Source: Paenibacillus sp. HWE-109 (GTDB lineage: Bacteria; Bacillota; Bacilli; Paenibacillales; NBRC-103111). From it: a DNA stretch of 64,000 bases. The notes under the pieces were generated by a model that saw only the letters and a program-made list of their open reading frames with translations, was not told the DNA's origin and made no database searches. Of this stretch, positions 8,401 through 18,096 are shown one piece after another; the stretch's first letter is position 1, and each line of letters starts with the position of its first letter. The DNA is taken from positions 1,488,001-1,552,000 of the forward strand of contig NZ_CP091881.1 of NCBI RefSeq assembly GCF_022163125.1. The letters are read 5' to 3'. The translations under genes and the position numbers were made by a program.

Positions 8401-9279
8401 GTGAACTGGATGAAAAGGCAGAGGTTGCTTGGCTATGTATTCATCGCCCCTAATCTTATTGGCATGATGATTTTCATGCTGATTCCAGCCCTGTTTTCCT
8501 TTTATTTGATGTTTACAGATTGGGTATTCGCTAGCGGGGAATCCCCGCATTTTATCGGATTGGACAATTTCAAGATGATGGTGAGAGACGATTTGTTTGC
8601 TGTATCGGTCAAGAACACGCTATTGGTGTTAATCCCTGTACCGATTTCAATTATTCTGGGTTTTCTGATCGCAGTCATGTTAAATAATCGCGTCTATCTC
8701 CAGAAGACGCTGCGGGCTTTCTTCTTTGCCCCCTATTTTACAAGTGGCATTGCAATTGCGTTCGTCTGGATGGTGCTGTTCCAGCCTGCAAACGGTCCCA
8801 TTAATGCCTTCTTAAGATCCGTCGGCATAGCGGAGCCTCCCAAATGGTTCGCTTCTCCCGATACAGCGATGTATGCGGTGCTCATTATGATGATCGCAGG
8901 CGGCATCGGTTATAACATGATTATTTATTTAGCTGCCCTTCAGGAAATATCCCCGGAGCAGCTGGAAGCCGCCAAGATGGATGGAGCGACGTTCGGGCAA
9001 TTGCTGCGTCTCATTATTTTACCATTGGTCAGTCCGACGACGCTTTTCCTGATGATTACCGGTTGTATCGGCTCCATCAAGGGCTTTGGCATGATCTATG
9101 CCATTACCCAGGGGGGGCCTGCTAATAGTACGACGGTATTTTCCATTTTCGCATACAAGAAAGCCTTCAACTTTTATGAAATGGGGTATGCATCGGCCGT
9201 TTCGTGGAGCATGTTTCTGCTTATCCTAGGCATTTCGCTTATTCAGTGGGCAGGTCAGAAAAAATGGGTCCATTATTAG
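8401..9279 (+). CDS. CUT1 sugar ABC transporter permease (MalF/UgpA type)
   Basis: Inner-membrane channel subunit for sugar uptake. 292 residues, six hydrophobic segments, and the EAA loop that docks the ATPase (EAAKMDGATFGQLLRLIILP). GTG start at 8401 follows AAAGGTGGTGG. It sits between lipoprotein 2 and the second permease. No ATPase gene lies in the window, so a shared MsmX-type ATPase elsewhere is expected for this transporter class. Confidence 0.95.
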   Translation: MNWMKRQRLLGYVFIAPNLIGMMIFMLIPALFSFYLMFTDWVFASGESPHFIGLDNFKMMVRDDLFAVSVKNTLLVLIPVPISIILGFLIAVMLNNRVYLQKTLRAFFFAPYFTSGIAIAFVWMVLFQPANGPINAFLRSVGIAEPPKWFASPDTAMYAVLIMMIAGGIGYNMIIYLAALQEISPEQLEAAKMDGATFGQLLRLIILPLVSPTTLFLMITGCIGSIKGFGMIYAITQGGPANSTTVFSIFAYKKAFNFYEMGYASAVSWSMFLLILGISLIQWAGQKKWVHY

Positions 9280-9299
9280 GGAAGGGGGAAAGACGCAAC

Positions 9300-10148
9300 A
9301 TGAATGCAAGAAGTACCAGAATAATCAAGGGACGGCTGGGCAAAGGCTTGAACACGATCATCATGGCTCTTTTCAGCTTGCTTTTGCTTTTGCCAATGAT
9401 CTGGATGATCAGCACCTCGTTTAAGAAACCTAAGGACGTCTTCACCTACCCGATCCAGTGGATTCCGTTTGACCCGGTGTTAATCAATCACATCAAGGTC
9501 TGGACCACTGGAGACGGATTTCTCCTCTTTTATCTAAACTCTCTGAAGATATCGGTGTTTCTGATGATTGGAGCGCCGCTGCTTGCCGCATTGGCCGCAT
9601 ATGGGTTCAGTCGTATTGAGTTTAAGGGCAGAAACGCTATTTTTCTGTTGTATTTATGTCTGATGATGATTCCGCAGCAAGTGCTGTTTGTTCCTAAATT
9701 CATCATGTTTGAATGGATGCATATTTACAATACTCATTGGGCGCTGATTCTCCCGGGCTTGTTTACGGTATTCGGCGTATTCATGATCCGGCAATTTTTC
9801 ATGAGTATTCCGCATGAAATATCCGAGGCTGCCTTCATTGACGGGGCAGGACATTTCCGAATTTTCTTGCAATTGTTCCTGCCGCTCTCCAAACCTGTGC
9901 TAGCCACCTTCGCGATCATTGATTTTACATGGACGTGGAACGATTATGAGAATGCGCTAATTTTCCTGCTGGACAAGAAGCTTTACACGGTTCCGCTTGG
10001 CATGCAGAACTTCATGCTGGAAGCCGGCGTAGACTACAACTTGATGATGGCTGCCGCCACAGCAGGCGTCGTGCCTCTGCTCATCGTATTTTTCTTGGGT
10101 CAGAAGTATATTATTCAAGGCTTTTCAAGCTCGGCGGTTAAGGGATGA
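9300..10148 (+). CDS. CUT1 sugar ABC transporter permease (MalG/UgpE type)
   Basis: Second channel subunit of the same importer, 282 residues with six membrane segments and the EAA loop EAAFIDGAGHFRIFLQLFLP. ATG 9300 is taken as the start because GGAAGGGGGAAAG precedes it; the frame continues upstream only as an out-of-frame shadow of the previous gene. It ends with the usual FxQKYIIQGFSSSAVKG-type tail of this family. It is paralogous to the permease at 18097. Confidence 0.95.
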   Translation: MNARSTRIIKGRLGKGLNTIIMALFSLLLLLPMIWMISTSFKKPKDVFTYPIQWIPFDPVLINHIKVWTTGDGFLLFYLNSLKISVFLMIGAPLLAALAAYGFSRIEFKGRNAIFLLYLCLMMIPQQVLFVPKFIMFEWMHIYNTHWALILPGLFTVFGVFMIRQFFMSIPHEISEAAFIDGAGHFRIFLQLFLPLSKPVLATFAIIDFTWTWNDYENALIFLLDKKLYTVPLGMQNFMLEAGVDYNLMMAAATAGVVPLLIVFFLGQKYIIQGFSSSAVKG

Positions 10149-10187
10149 TAACGGATACCAGTTAGAATAAGGAGGAATGAACGGCCT

Positions 10188-13100
10188 ATGATAAAAAAGT
10201 TGGGTGTAATCCTTCTCGCAATTTGTTTGTCAGGCATTTGGAACGGCATTGGACAATGGCATACGGACCGCGTGTATGCAGCTGAAGAAACCGCATCTGT
10301 ACAAGAAGCAGTCATGAATACGGGACAACCAGCTCTTGCAGCAGCGGATTTTAACTACGTAATCAGTGATTTTGAGCAAGGGAATGATGCGTGGAATTTT
10401 AGTCTCGGCGATACGCCTGCTGTACAGGGAAGCTTCAATGTAATCGAAGCGGTTTATAGTTACCAAGGGAGCCATTCGGGGCAATTGCTAGCGGATTTCA
10501 GTAAAAGACCAGCGGGCTCGCCGTATGTGTTAATTAAAAAAGAGATGGAAGATCTAGACATTACCCAATTTGCGTTCTGGGTCAAAACCGCGGATCTGAA
10601 GTCTGTACGTATACGAACAACGGATTCGACGGGACAGACGTTCCAGCAGCGAATTACTCTGCAAGGCACATCCGATTGGCAGCAGGTAGTCGTCAGTCAA
10701 ATGGGGGCGAAGTCGTTTACGTACTGGAACGGCGCCAATGACGGGATATGGCATAAGCCAGCCAAGGACATATCGATATTTTTCGATCGCTTTGACATTA
10801 AGAATGGCGCGTTGACGGCTGCTGTGCTGGTAGACCAGATAACAGCTCAAGTAACGGTTCCGCCGAAGGATTTTGATCATGTAATCAGCGACTTTGAGCA
10901 TGAAAATGATGAATGGCTCTTTAGCTTCGGCGATACGGCCGCCGTCAAGAGCAGCTATAAGGCGATTCAGTCAGCTGAAAGCTATAAAGGGAACTACATG
11001 GGGCAATTATTAGCAGATTTCAGCAAAAGCCCTGCGGGTTCGCCATATGCGTCTATAAAAAAGACGGTGGATGACCTGGACATCGAACAACTTGCCCTCT
11101 GGGTCAAAACCGCGAATTTGAAGTCCGTACGCATACGAACAACAGACGCAACAGGGCAAACGTTTGAACAGCGACCTACTTTGCAAAATACATCCGATTG
11201 GCAGCAGATCGTACTCAGTCAAATGGGATCGAAGTCGTTTACGCACTGGAACGGTGCCAACGACGGGATATGGCATGAGCCGGCCGGTACCATAACGATA
11301 CTCTTCGACCGTTTTGACATTAAGAATGGCGGGTTAACAGCCTCTCTGCTGGTTGATCAGATTACGGCTCAGCTTGGCAGCTGGCTGCCAGAGCTGAAAA
11401 TTCAACAAACCGTACTTGGCAATGTTTTTCTGGATCATGAGCCAAATACTTTTATTGTAAGATCCGGAAGGCCGATACTAAATTGGATCGCTTATGATAT
11501 TTATGGCGCGAGAGTCGCTTCAGGAAGCGAGAGGACGAACGCCGGGGAGGCCCGGATAACAGTACCTTTCAGCAAATTGGGCTATTTTACGCTGGAAGTT
11601 TCTGCTGAGCAGCCTGGTAGTGAACCGCTAGTCCGAAATACAGCTTACGCGGTCGTTTCTTCTGCTTTGCCGTCCGGTAATGGCAACTCGCCATTTGGCG
11701 TCAGCACGCATATGGGTTGGACTGCCTCTGGCTGGAGTAAAGAACTAAGTAAGCTTATTCGATACATGGGGGCATCGTATGTCAGGGATGGCATGGAATG
11801 GACCAGCATCGAGAAAGAAAAGGGTGTCTATGCCTTTGCTCCTACACCGGACGACTATATGAAAAAGCTTGCGGAGAATGATATAAAGATGCTCTTAGTA
11901 GCGGCATTCAATAATCCGTACTATGATAACAATGGCACGCCCTTCACGGATGCGGGAAGAAGGGGGCTTGCCGAATACGCCAAGGCCTATGTGGGGCGTT
12001 ACAAGGATCAACTTATCGGGATCAACGTATACAATGAATTCAATGGCGGGTTTGGCAAAAGGGGCAACAGCCCTGCCAATTCACAGCCGGACTATTACTT
12101 CAAGTTGATGAAAGAGACCTATAATGTAGTCAAGCCGGCGTACCCCGATGTGCCGGTTGTAGGCATCGTCTCCGGTGGTGTTGACTTGAACTGGATTGAA
12201 GGCGTACTGAAGGGCGTGGGACAAGGCGAGGATAAAAACGCCGGCCTCAAATATCTGGATGCGGTGTCCGTTCAGACGTATATGGATCCGAACGCTCCTG
12301 ACGAGGTATTCGCCAAACTGGAAGATCTGAAAACCTTGATTAGGAAATACAATGACGGCAAGCTTGTACCCATCTGGGTGACCGAATTCGGCTCGCCGAC
12401 ACATCAATCCGCCAAAGGGGTCGACGAGAAGACGCAGGCCAATTATTTACCGCGCGGATTTGTTAAGGGACTGGAACTCGGACTTGAACGGATGAACTGG
12501 TATGATTTCATGAATGACGGACTTAAAGCTGATTATAATGAAGACAACTTCGGTTTGGTCCGGCATAAAGATGACCCGATAGGGGCTTATACACCAAAGC
12601 CTGCCTATGCGAGCTATGCTGCTATGAGCAGGCAACTGGATGGCGCTGTTTTCGAAAGGGAGGAGCCATTCAGCGCCCCGATTAAAAGTAATTTGTTCTC
12701 GAAAGCCGGCGAAGCTCTCAGAGTCGTCTGGGCATCGGAGGAAACCCAAGCCGTGATTGAAACGGGCAACATGGTGGAAGTTACGGATTTTATGGGCAAC
12801 ACAGAGATGTACACACCGCATAATGGCAAGATCTATATGACGCTGACAGGAGAACCTGTTTATATCAAAGGAGTCATAAGCCGGATCGTGAAGGACGACA
12901 CTTTTGCTGTCTTCGGGGAGCAAGGGGCTGTAGGCGATCAGCATCCGTTCACATTGACAGCGAAAAACGAGAGTGAACCTAAGTTCGCTATAACAGCGCA
13001 GATGGAGGACAGCAGCTATCCACTTGTAGCTTTGCAAGGACAAATGTCAGCGCTTTCCCTTGTAGTTGGCGAGACGCGGGAAGGCTTCCGTTCGGTAGCG

Positions 13101-14900
13101 ATTCACTTATTGGACGAAGCAGGCAACAAGATAGGCAAGCTGCAGCATGAGGTTGTTACAGGGATGCCGAACAAGGTTACTGTCAGACCTGTGATGCAGC
13201 AGACTGAAGAGCCATACGGTCAGATGTTGAATGTGGATATTGCAAACTTTAGAAAGGCCGCAGGTCTTACTGTTAACCGTATAACCTGGCGGATTGGAGG
13301 ACAGTCGGGCGTAGAACTTGTCAACACGAATGTGCTCCCGGGAAGTAAACAGCTATTCAGCATCCCGCTTAGCCCGATCGCTCTTGGAGGGGATCAGCCG
13401 ACATCCATCCGCGTCGAGTTTGCTGAGCAGGAGCCTTATGTGTATGAAGGTAATCTCAGCTTTAATCCGGTCTATCAGGGGGCGATTGCGCTCAATAACC
13501 ACATAGAGCCGGAAATTGTCGCATTAGCGCCTACCATCGATTTGTCACAGGGCAAGCCTGTCCTGCTCTCCGGTCATAGCGGAAATATTGGAGTGAGCGG
13601 ACAAGCCTGGCTCCACTATGATCAGGATCATTTGTATCTGACCGCAAAAATTAAGGATGATGTTCATGCGGCGGCGGCATCCGGGGCTAATATATGGAAT
13701 AATGACGGCATTCAGTTTGCTTTGTCCCCTGGAATTCCTGGTGAAAGTCTGGGTTGGTATGAGTACGGTGTTTCGGATACGCCTGATGGTCCGCAAATAT
13801 ATCGCTGGACAACGATGGGTGGATTGCCGGCAGGGCAGGTGCATAATGGCGAAGCCGTGGTAACAAGGGATGAGGAGCAGAAGCTGACGATCTATAAGCT
13901 TGCTTTGCCATGGTCGGAGTTGACGCCGATTCAGCCCATGCTCGGAGATGTTATGAGCTTCTCTCTGCTCGTGAATGAGAATGACGGCAACGGAAGAAAA
14001 GGCTGGGTGGAATGGGGCTCCGGAATTGGCAATGAGAAGAGGCCAAGTCTGTTCCGGTCCATGCAGTTCCAGACGGGCAGAACTTTAAAGGAAGGCGTTG
14101 TATTGTCCGGACCGACTTCCGTAAACATCGGGCAAGCGCTGGACTTGACATACAGTCTGGTTAACGTCACATCAAGCGTATATGCGAAATCGGTGACTGT
14201 TCATTACGATCCAGCGCTGCTTCAATATGCCGGGGTGGAATCCATGCTTGAGAAATTTACGGTTGTCGGCTCTACGTATGGTGCAGGAGAAATTAAAATT
14301 TTGGAAGCGGGTCTAAATTCTCCTGTCACAGGATCAGTGAACCTGCTCAAGCTGCACTTCCGAACTTTGGCCGATTCGCCAGCGGTGACAACCAGTGTCT
14401 ATGTCACGGACGTTCTCGCCTCCGACCAGTTCGGACACGAAATAACGCTCAACACCGGTCCAGCATTTAGTGTACAACTGGTCGTTGACATAACGGCGCT
14501 GCATACAGCGATTGCCGAAGCGGATGCTGATATCCTTGCAGCTGCAGCGATTAACAGGAACTTGGGCGATCATCTCTACGGCCATTATCCCAATGCTTCT
14601 ATCGAAGCTTTGAAGGGTGCTGTTGCAACTGCAAGAGCAGCGGCCGCCAATTCCGACGCCAGTCAGGCGGCAGTCGATTTGGCCAAGCGGAAGATGGAAG
14701 ATGCGCTCAGCACGTTCCATGCGTCAATTAATTCGATCATGAGGCTTGGCGATTTGGGCGTCATGGCGGCACGTTACGGTGAATCAGCAACTCCAGCGCC
14801 TAACAGCCTTTGGCACGAAATTGCCATGTATGATTTCGACAAAGACGGAGTGCTGGGCATTAACGACCTTTCGCATCTGGCGAGAAATATGATCAACTAA
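10188..14900 (+). CDS. Giant secreted clan GH-A glycoside hydrolase with cohesin and dockerin modules
   Basis: Secreted polysaccharide-degrading enzyme, 1570 residues. Order of parts: signal peptide (1 to about 31, ending RVYA), two tandem copies of a carbohydrate-binding-like domain (about 54-215 and 228-400, sharing VISDFE, LVDQITAQ and KSFT-WNGANDGIWH), a beta domain also found in the enzyme at 20426, a TIM-barrel catalytic domain (about 500-820) with acid/base Glu617 in YNEFN and nucleophile Glu733 in WVTEFG, a long beta region, a CBM9-like domain (about 1103-1297), a cohesin-type domain (about 1303-1435), a helical FIVAR-like segment, and a C-terminal dockerin (about 1519-1570; the clear calcium loop is DFDKDGVLGINDL). 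Exact GH family and substrate are not certain. ATG 10188 follows AAGGAGG. Confidence 0.9.
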   Translation: MIKKLGVILLAICLSGIWNGIGQWHTDRVYAAEETASVQEAVMNTGQPALAAADFNYVISDFEQGNDAWNFSLGDTPAVQGSFNVIEAVYSYQGSHSGQLLADFSKRPAGSPYVLIKKEMEDLDITQFAFWVKTADLKSVRIRTTDSTGQTFQQRITLQGTSDWQQVVVSQMGAKSFTYWNGANDGIWHKPAKDISIFFDRFDIKNGALTAAVLVDQITAQVTVPPKDFDHVISDFEHENDEWLFSFGDTAAVKSSYKAIQSAESYKGNYMGQLLADFSKSPAGSPYASIKKTVDDLDIEQLALWVKTANLKSVRIRTTDATGQTFEQRPTLQNTSDWQQIVLSQMGSKSFTHWNGANDGIWHEPAGTITILFDRFDIKNGGLTASLLVDQITAQLGSWLPELKIQQTVLGNVFLDHEPNTFIVRSGRPILNWIAYDIYGARVASGSERTNAGEARITVPFSKLGYFTLEVSAEQPGSEPLVRNTAYAVVSSALPSGNGNSPFGVSTHMGWTASGWSKELSKLIRYMGASYVRDGMEWTSIEKEKGVYAFAPTPDDYMKKLAENDIKMLLVAAFNNPYYDNNGTPFTDAGRRGLAEYAKAYVGRYKDQLIGINVYNEFNGGFGKRGNSPANSQPDYYFKLMKETYNVVKPAYPDVPVVGIVSGGVDLNWIEGVLKGVGQGEDKNAGLKYLDAVSVQTYMDPNAPDEVFAKLEDLKTLIRKYNDGKLVPIWVTEFGSPTHQSAKGVDEKTQANYLPRGFVKGLELGLERMNWYDFMNDGLKADYNEDNFGLVRHKDDPIGAYTPKPAYASYAAMSRQLDGAVFEREEPFSAPIKSNLFSKAGEALRVVWASEETQAVIETGNMVEVTDFMGNTEMYTPHNGKIYMTLTGEPVYIKGVISRIVKDDTFAVFGEQGAVGDQHPFTLTAKNESEPKFAITAQMEDSSYPLVALQGQMSALSLVVGETREGFRSVAIHLLDEAGNKIGKLQHEVVTGMPNKVTVRPVMQQTEEPYGQMLNVDIANFRKAAGLTVNRITWRIGGQSGVELVNTNVLPGSKQLFSIPLSPIALGGDQPTSIRVEFAEQEPYVYEGNLSFNPVYQGAIALNNHIEPEIVALAPTIDLSQGKPVLLSGHSGNIGVSGQAWLHYDQDHLYLTAKIKDDVHAAAASGANIWNNDGIQFALSPGIPGESLGWYEYGVSDTPDGPQIYRWTTMGGLPAGQVHNGEAVVTRDEEQKLTIYKLALPWSELTPIQPMLGDVMSFSLLVNENDGNGRKGWVEWGSGIGNEKRPSLFRSMQFQTGRTLKEGVVLSGPTSVNIGQALDLTYSLVNVTSSVYAKSVTVHYDPALLQYAGVESMLEKFTVVGSTYGAGEIKILEAGLNSPVTGSVNLLKLHFRTLADSPAVTTSVYVTDVLASDQFGHEITLNTGPAFSVQLVVDITALHTAIAEADADILAAAAINRNLGDHLYGHYPNASIEALKGAVATARAAAANSDASQAAVDLAKRKMEDALSTFHASINSIMRLGDLGVMAARYGESATPAPNSLWHEIAMYDFDKDGVLGINDLSHLARNMIN

Positions 14901-14918
14901 TAGATGGGAATACCGAAT

Positions 14919-14948
14919 GGGGAAAAGGGCCTCCGCGCCTTTTTTCCA
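14919..14948 (+). terminator. Terminator-like hairpin between enzyme and anchor genes
   Basis: GGAAAAGGGC and GCCTTTTTTCC flank a short GC loop. It is imperfect but ends in T-rich sequence, and it lies just upstream of the GTG start at 14977, so it may lower expression of the anchor protein. Confidence 0.45.
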
Positions 14949-14976
14949 TCTGAATCTGAAGAAGGGAGGCCTAGCC

Positions 14977-16716
14977 GTGACACGTAAATTATTGGCTATT
15001 TATCTCATTCTGGCACTATGCACTGCCATGATTCCTGCCGGGGTGGCTGCTCAGACAGAAGAGAATGTGTTCAACCTCATCCCGTCAGCTTCGACGCTGA
15101 AAGTGAACGATACTTTTACTGTGACATTGGAAGGGAAAAGTCTGACAGATCTATATGCCCAAGAAGTCACGTTGACGTATGACCGCAATCTCCTTCAGTA
15201 TGTGGACACGAAACAAATCATTGAAGGTTTTTCTGTACCCCCGGAGGTTAAAGAGAACACGATTCGTTTGGCTTCTACATTAACGGCTCCCGTAACGAAG
15301 GGGAAAACGGGAGACCAGCTGCTATATCGGCTCACCTTTAAAGCAATCGGTAAGGGAAGCACGACCGTCAAACTGACCAGTCTGGCGTGGCTTGATTCGA
15401 AGGATGCATTTGTCAAACATGGTGGTACGAAAGGTGCGGCAGCTGATCTCGAGATTCGTTCGCAGGATTCCCCATCCCCTGGCGGCGATTCTTCTTCGTC
15501 GCCACCTTCGTCGATTTCTACGCCAACACCTTCGCCGAATCCGACGTCAAACCCTTCTGCTACTGTGGTTGTAGTGAAAGCGCTGACGGATGCCGATGGC
15601 GTTGCATCCGCCACCGTCAACGCGGAGGAACTGCAGAAGGCAATCGACACTGCTAAAGCGCAGACGATTTTTATTGAAGTAAAATCTGTGGATGCTGCCA
15701 GGGAAGTAAAGGTGCGAATTCCACTGAAGCAGCTCCAATTAGCCAAAGATAAGCAGATTATAATAATTGCGGTCGACACAGGGCTTGCAACGGTCTCGAT
15801 TAACCCGAACCTGCTGAAGAACCATGTCAACGAAACAGGCGGCAATCTGGAGCTTTCCGTCGTCAAGGTGGATCCTTCTGCATCATTGCCGTCCAAAGTT
15901 CGGGAGAGGCTGAGCGGCAGCCAAACCGTATACGACTTCAGGATGAGTGTAAACGGGAAGAAGCTTGATAAATTCGACGTTAACGATGTGAAAGTAGAGA
16001 TTCCCTATACGCTGAAACCGGGAGAGAACCAGAACAAAGTGATCATCTGCTCCATCACCGATGATGGTAAGCTGGAAGTGATTAAGAACGGCAAATATAA
16101 TCCTGCAACAAGCAAAGTGACGTTTAAGCCGAAGCACTTCAGCCAGTATGCAGTTACATATGGCAATGTTGCTTTTCAGGACTTTGCGGGAGCGGAATGG
16201 GCTGTGGATGCCGTCGAAGGCTTGGCAGCTAGGGAGGCGATCGACGGTGTGGGCATGGGAAACTTTAATCCGAGTGGGGACGTGACCCGTGAGGAGTTCA
16301 TTGCCATACTGATGCGCACATTTGATCTTGTCGATACCGAAGCGGAAGCGACGTTTCATGACGCTGATCCGGATGCCTGGTATTACAGTGCTGTCGCTTC
16401 AGCACAGAAGCTGGGCATTGTGAACGGCAAGGAGGATGGAAGTTTCGGCATCCATGACAAGATCAGCAGGCAAGATATGGCGGTTATAATATATAGGGCT
16501 GCCGAAATGCTCAATGCCGGGTTGACGCAATCCGAACCGGATGCTCCATTCGCAGATCAAGCTCAGATTTCGGGCTACGCCCTGGAGGCGGTAACTGCTG
16601 TCCGGCAATCCGGCATTGCGAGCGGCATGAGCGGCAACATCTTCGCGCCGAAAGCCCCATCTACCAGGGCGCAGGCGGCTGCGGTCATCTACCGGTTATA
16701 TCTGGGAGCAAGGTAA
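14977..16716 (+). CDS. Cell-surface cohesin protein with SLH anchor
   Basis: Probably a scaffold that holds dockerin-bearing enzymes at the cell wall. GTG 14977 is preferred because GAAGGGAGG lies 8 bases before it and a signal peptide follows at once (to about GVAAQ); the upstream ATG at 14917 sits inside a hairpin. 579 residues: signal peptide, one cohesin-type domain (about 30-150), a Pro/Ser/Thr linker, a beta domain common in front of SLH regions, and three SLH repeats (about 400-579; TREEFIAILMRTF, ISRQDMAVIIYRA, STRAQAAAVIYRL), which bind pyruvylated wall polymer. It directly follows the dockerin enzyme, suggesting a two-gene surface complex (inference). Confidence 0.88.
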   Translation: MTRKLLAIYLILALCTAMIPAGVAAQTEENVFNLIPSASTLKVNDTFTVTLEGKSLTDLYAQEVTLTYDRNLLQYVDTKQIIEGFSVPPEVKENTIRLASTLTAPVTKGKTGDQLLYRLTFKAIGKGSTTVKLTSLAWLDSKDAFVKHGGTKGAAADLEIRSQDSPSPGGDSSSSPPSSISTPTPSPNPTSNPSATVVVVKALTDADGVASATVNAEELQKAIDTAKAQTIFIEVKSVDAAREVKVRIPLKQLQLAKDKQIIIIAVDTGLATVSINPNLLKNHVNETGGNLELSVVKVDPSASLPSKVRERLSGSQTVYDFRMSVNGKKLDKFDVNDVKVEIPYTLKPGENQNKVIICSITDDGKLEVIKNGKYNPATSKVTFKPKHFSQYAVTYGNVAFQDFAGAEWAVDAVEGLAAREAIDGVGMGNFNPSGDVTREEFIAILMRTFDLVDTEAEATFHDADPDAWYYSAVASAQKLGIVNGKEDGSFGIHDKISRQDMAVIIYRAAEMLNAGLTQSEPDAPFADQAQISGYALEAVTAVRQSGIASGMSGNIFAPKAPSTRAQAAAVIYRLYLGAR

Positions 16717-16732
16717 TAAGAAGAGCGAATCA

Positions 16733-16780
16733 AAGAAATCCGGTTGTCATCTGCGTATGCAGATAACAACCGGATTTCTT
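16733..16780 (+). terminator. Long perfect terminator hairpin ending the inner sugar system
   Basis: AAGAAATCCGGTTGT and ACAACCGGATTTCTT pair, extended by ATCTGC/GCAGAT around a GTAT loop. It lies 17 bp after the stop of the SLH protein. Confidence 0.88.
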
Positions 16781-16806
16781 GCTGTTTGTTCGCCTCGCGC
16801 GGAGAT

Positions 16807-16987
16807 AAGGGAACCACAGTCCGCTATTCTACCCAAAAGTATTAATATCGCGAGGTTGAGAGAACTACAGTACGCTATTTTGCTGTTTGATGCGAAATTC
16901 AGCGCTTTTCGTGGAAATAAGACCCTGTAGTTCCGCTATCGCCCTAACCTCCCTGCTATTTGCCTAAATAGCGTCCTACAGTTCCCT
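16807..16987 (+). repeat. Family A intergenic repeat, copy 2
   Basis: Same orientation and length as copy 1 at 3158, with two mismatches over the first 133 bases and a changed 20-base linker before the right end (AAATAGCGTCCTACAGTTCCC). The two copies enclose the whole kinase-to-SLH system. Confidence 0.88.
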
Positions 16988-17178
16988 TAACAGGAATTGT
17001 CGCCATAAGCGGCTGATCTCTCAAGGCGGCGAGGCCGGTTTTCTCACGCCTATTTTTAAATTTGTTTCCCTACATCTTAAAATCAACGCTGTAACAACCT
17101 AAATCACGCCATTCCACTCGGATTCGTTACTGATTATGATACGGGTATGGGTTTAATATGGCTAAATGGGGTGGCATC

Positions 17179-18078
17179 ATGCGACGAGTGTCCAAGCATA
17201 ACAGGAAGGAACAATTGGCGGGTTATTTGTTTATTTTGCCGAATTTTCTCGGCGTTTTTTTCTTCGTCATTCTACCTCTGCTGTTCAGTTTTATGCTGAT
17301 TTTTGCAGATTGGGATTATTTAAAAGGCTTTGCTGGGCTAAGTTTTGCTGGACTAGGAAATCTTGAGAAATTAGTGAATGACGTGTATTTATGGCACGCA
17401 CTGCGGAACAATCTGATTCTAACAGGCGTAACGGTGCCCAGTGCTATGGCGATTGGTCTGGTTGTGGCTGTGCTGCTGAACCGGCATGTTTATGCCAAAG
17501 GTTTATTGCGAACTTTGTTTTTCCTGCCTTATGTCAGCAGTTTGGTGGCCGTTTCTGTGGTTTGGAGCGTGCTTTACAATGCCCAAGAGGGCCCGATCAA
17601 CGCCTTCCTTAGATCGCTGGGGATTGACAATCCTCCCGGGTGGTTGGGGAGTGCGGCGTGGGCTTTGCCGGCTATCATCATTATGGTCGTGTGGACGTAC
17701 ATCGGATACACGATGGTGCTTTATATGGCGGGACTGCAAGGAATTCCCAAAGATTTGTATGAAGCGGCTTCGATTGACGGTGCCACAGGGATGAGGCAGT
17801 TTTTCAAAATCACGGTTCCCATGCTGAAGCCTACGACCTTTTTGATTGGGATTACACTGATTATTTCCACCTTCCAGGTCTTTGCCGTTGTGAATGTGAT
17901 GACGCAAGGCGGACCGGTCAATTCGACCATGGTTATCGCGTATCATATTTATCTCACTGCCTTCCAGAATTACAAAATGGGTTATGCGGCAGCGATGTCC
18001 TGGGTTTTATTCATCATCATTTTTTCGATTACTTTGGTTCAGTGGCGCAGTCAGAAGAAGTGGCAGCAGCATTTTTAA
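17179..18078 (+). CDS. CUT1 sugar ABC transporter permease (MalF type), outer system
   Basis: Membrane channel subunit, 299 residues from ATG 17179 (GGGGTGG just upstream; a further ATG at 17158 has no ribosome site). Six hydrophobic segments and the EAA loop EAASIDGATGMRQFFKITVP. It is paralogous to 8401-9279 (shared NAFLRS[VL]GI and PPxW motifs). No binding protein precedes it, which is unusual for CUT1 operons; the lipoprotein at 1643 is the best candidate partner. Gene-free bases 16988-17178 hold no feature I can name beyond a probable promoter region. Confidence 0.94.
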   Translation: MRRVSKHNRKEQLAGYLFILPNFLGVFFFVILPLLFSFMLIFADWDYLKGFAGLSFAGLGNLEKLVNDVYLWHALRNNLILTGVTVPSAMAIGLVVAVLLNRHVYAKGLLRTLFFLPYVSSLVAVSVVWSVLYNAQEGPINAFLRSLGIDNPPGWLGSAAWALPAIIIMVVWTYIGYTMVLYMAGLQGIPKDLYEAASIDGATGMRQFFKITVPMLKPTTFLIGITLIISTFQVFAVVNVMTQGGPVNSTMVIAYHIYLTAFQNYKMGYAAAMSWVLFIIIFSITLVQWRSQKKWQQHF

Positions 18079-18096
18079 TGGAGGAGTGGGTTCGTA

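Noticed and set aside
13545..13844. Minus-strand frame inside the 1570-residue enzyme
   Set aside because: Antisense shadow; the plus-strand gene has clear domains there.
15195..15896. Long minus-strand frame opposite the cohesin-SLH gene
   Set aside because: It is a shadow of a Ser/Thr/Pro-rich plus-strand gene, with low-complexity product and no start signal.
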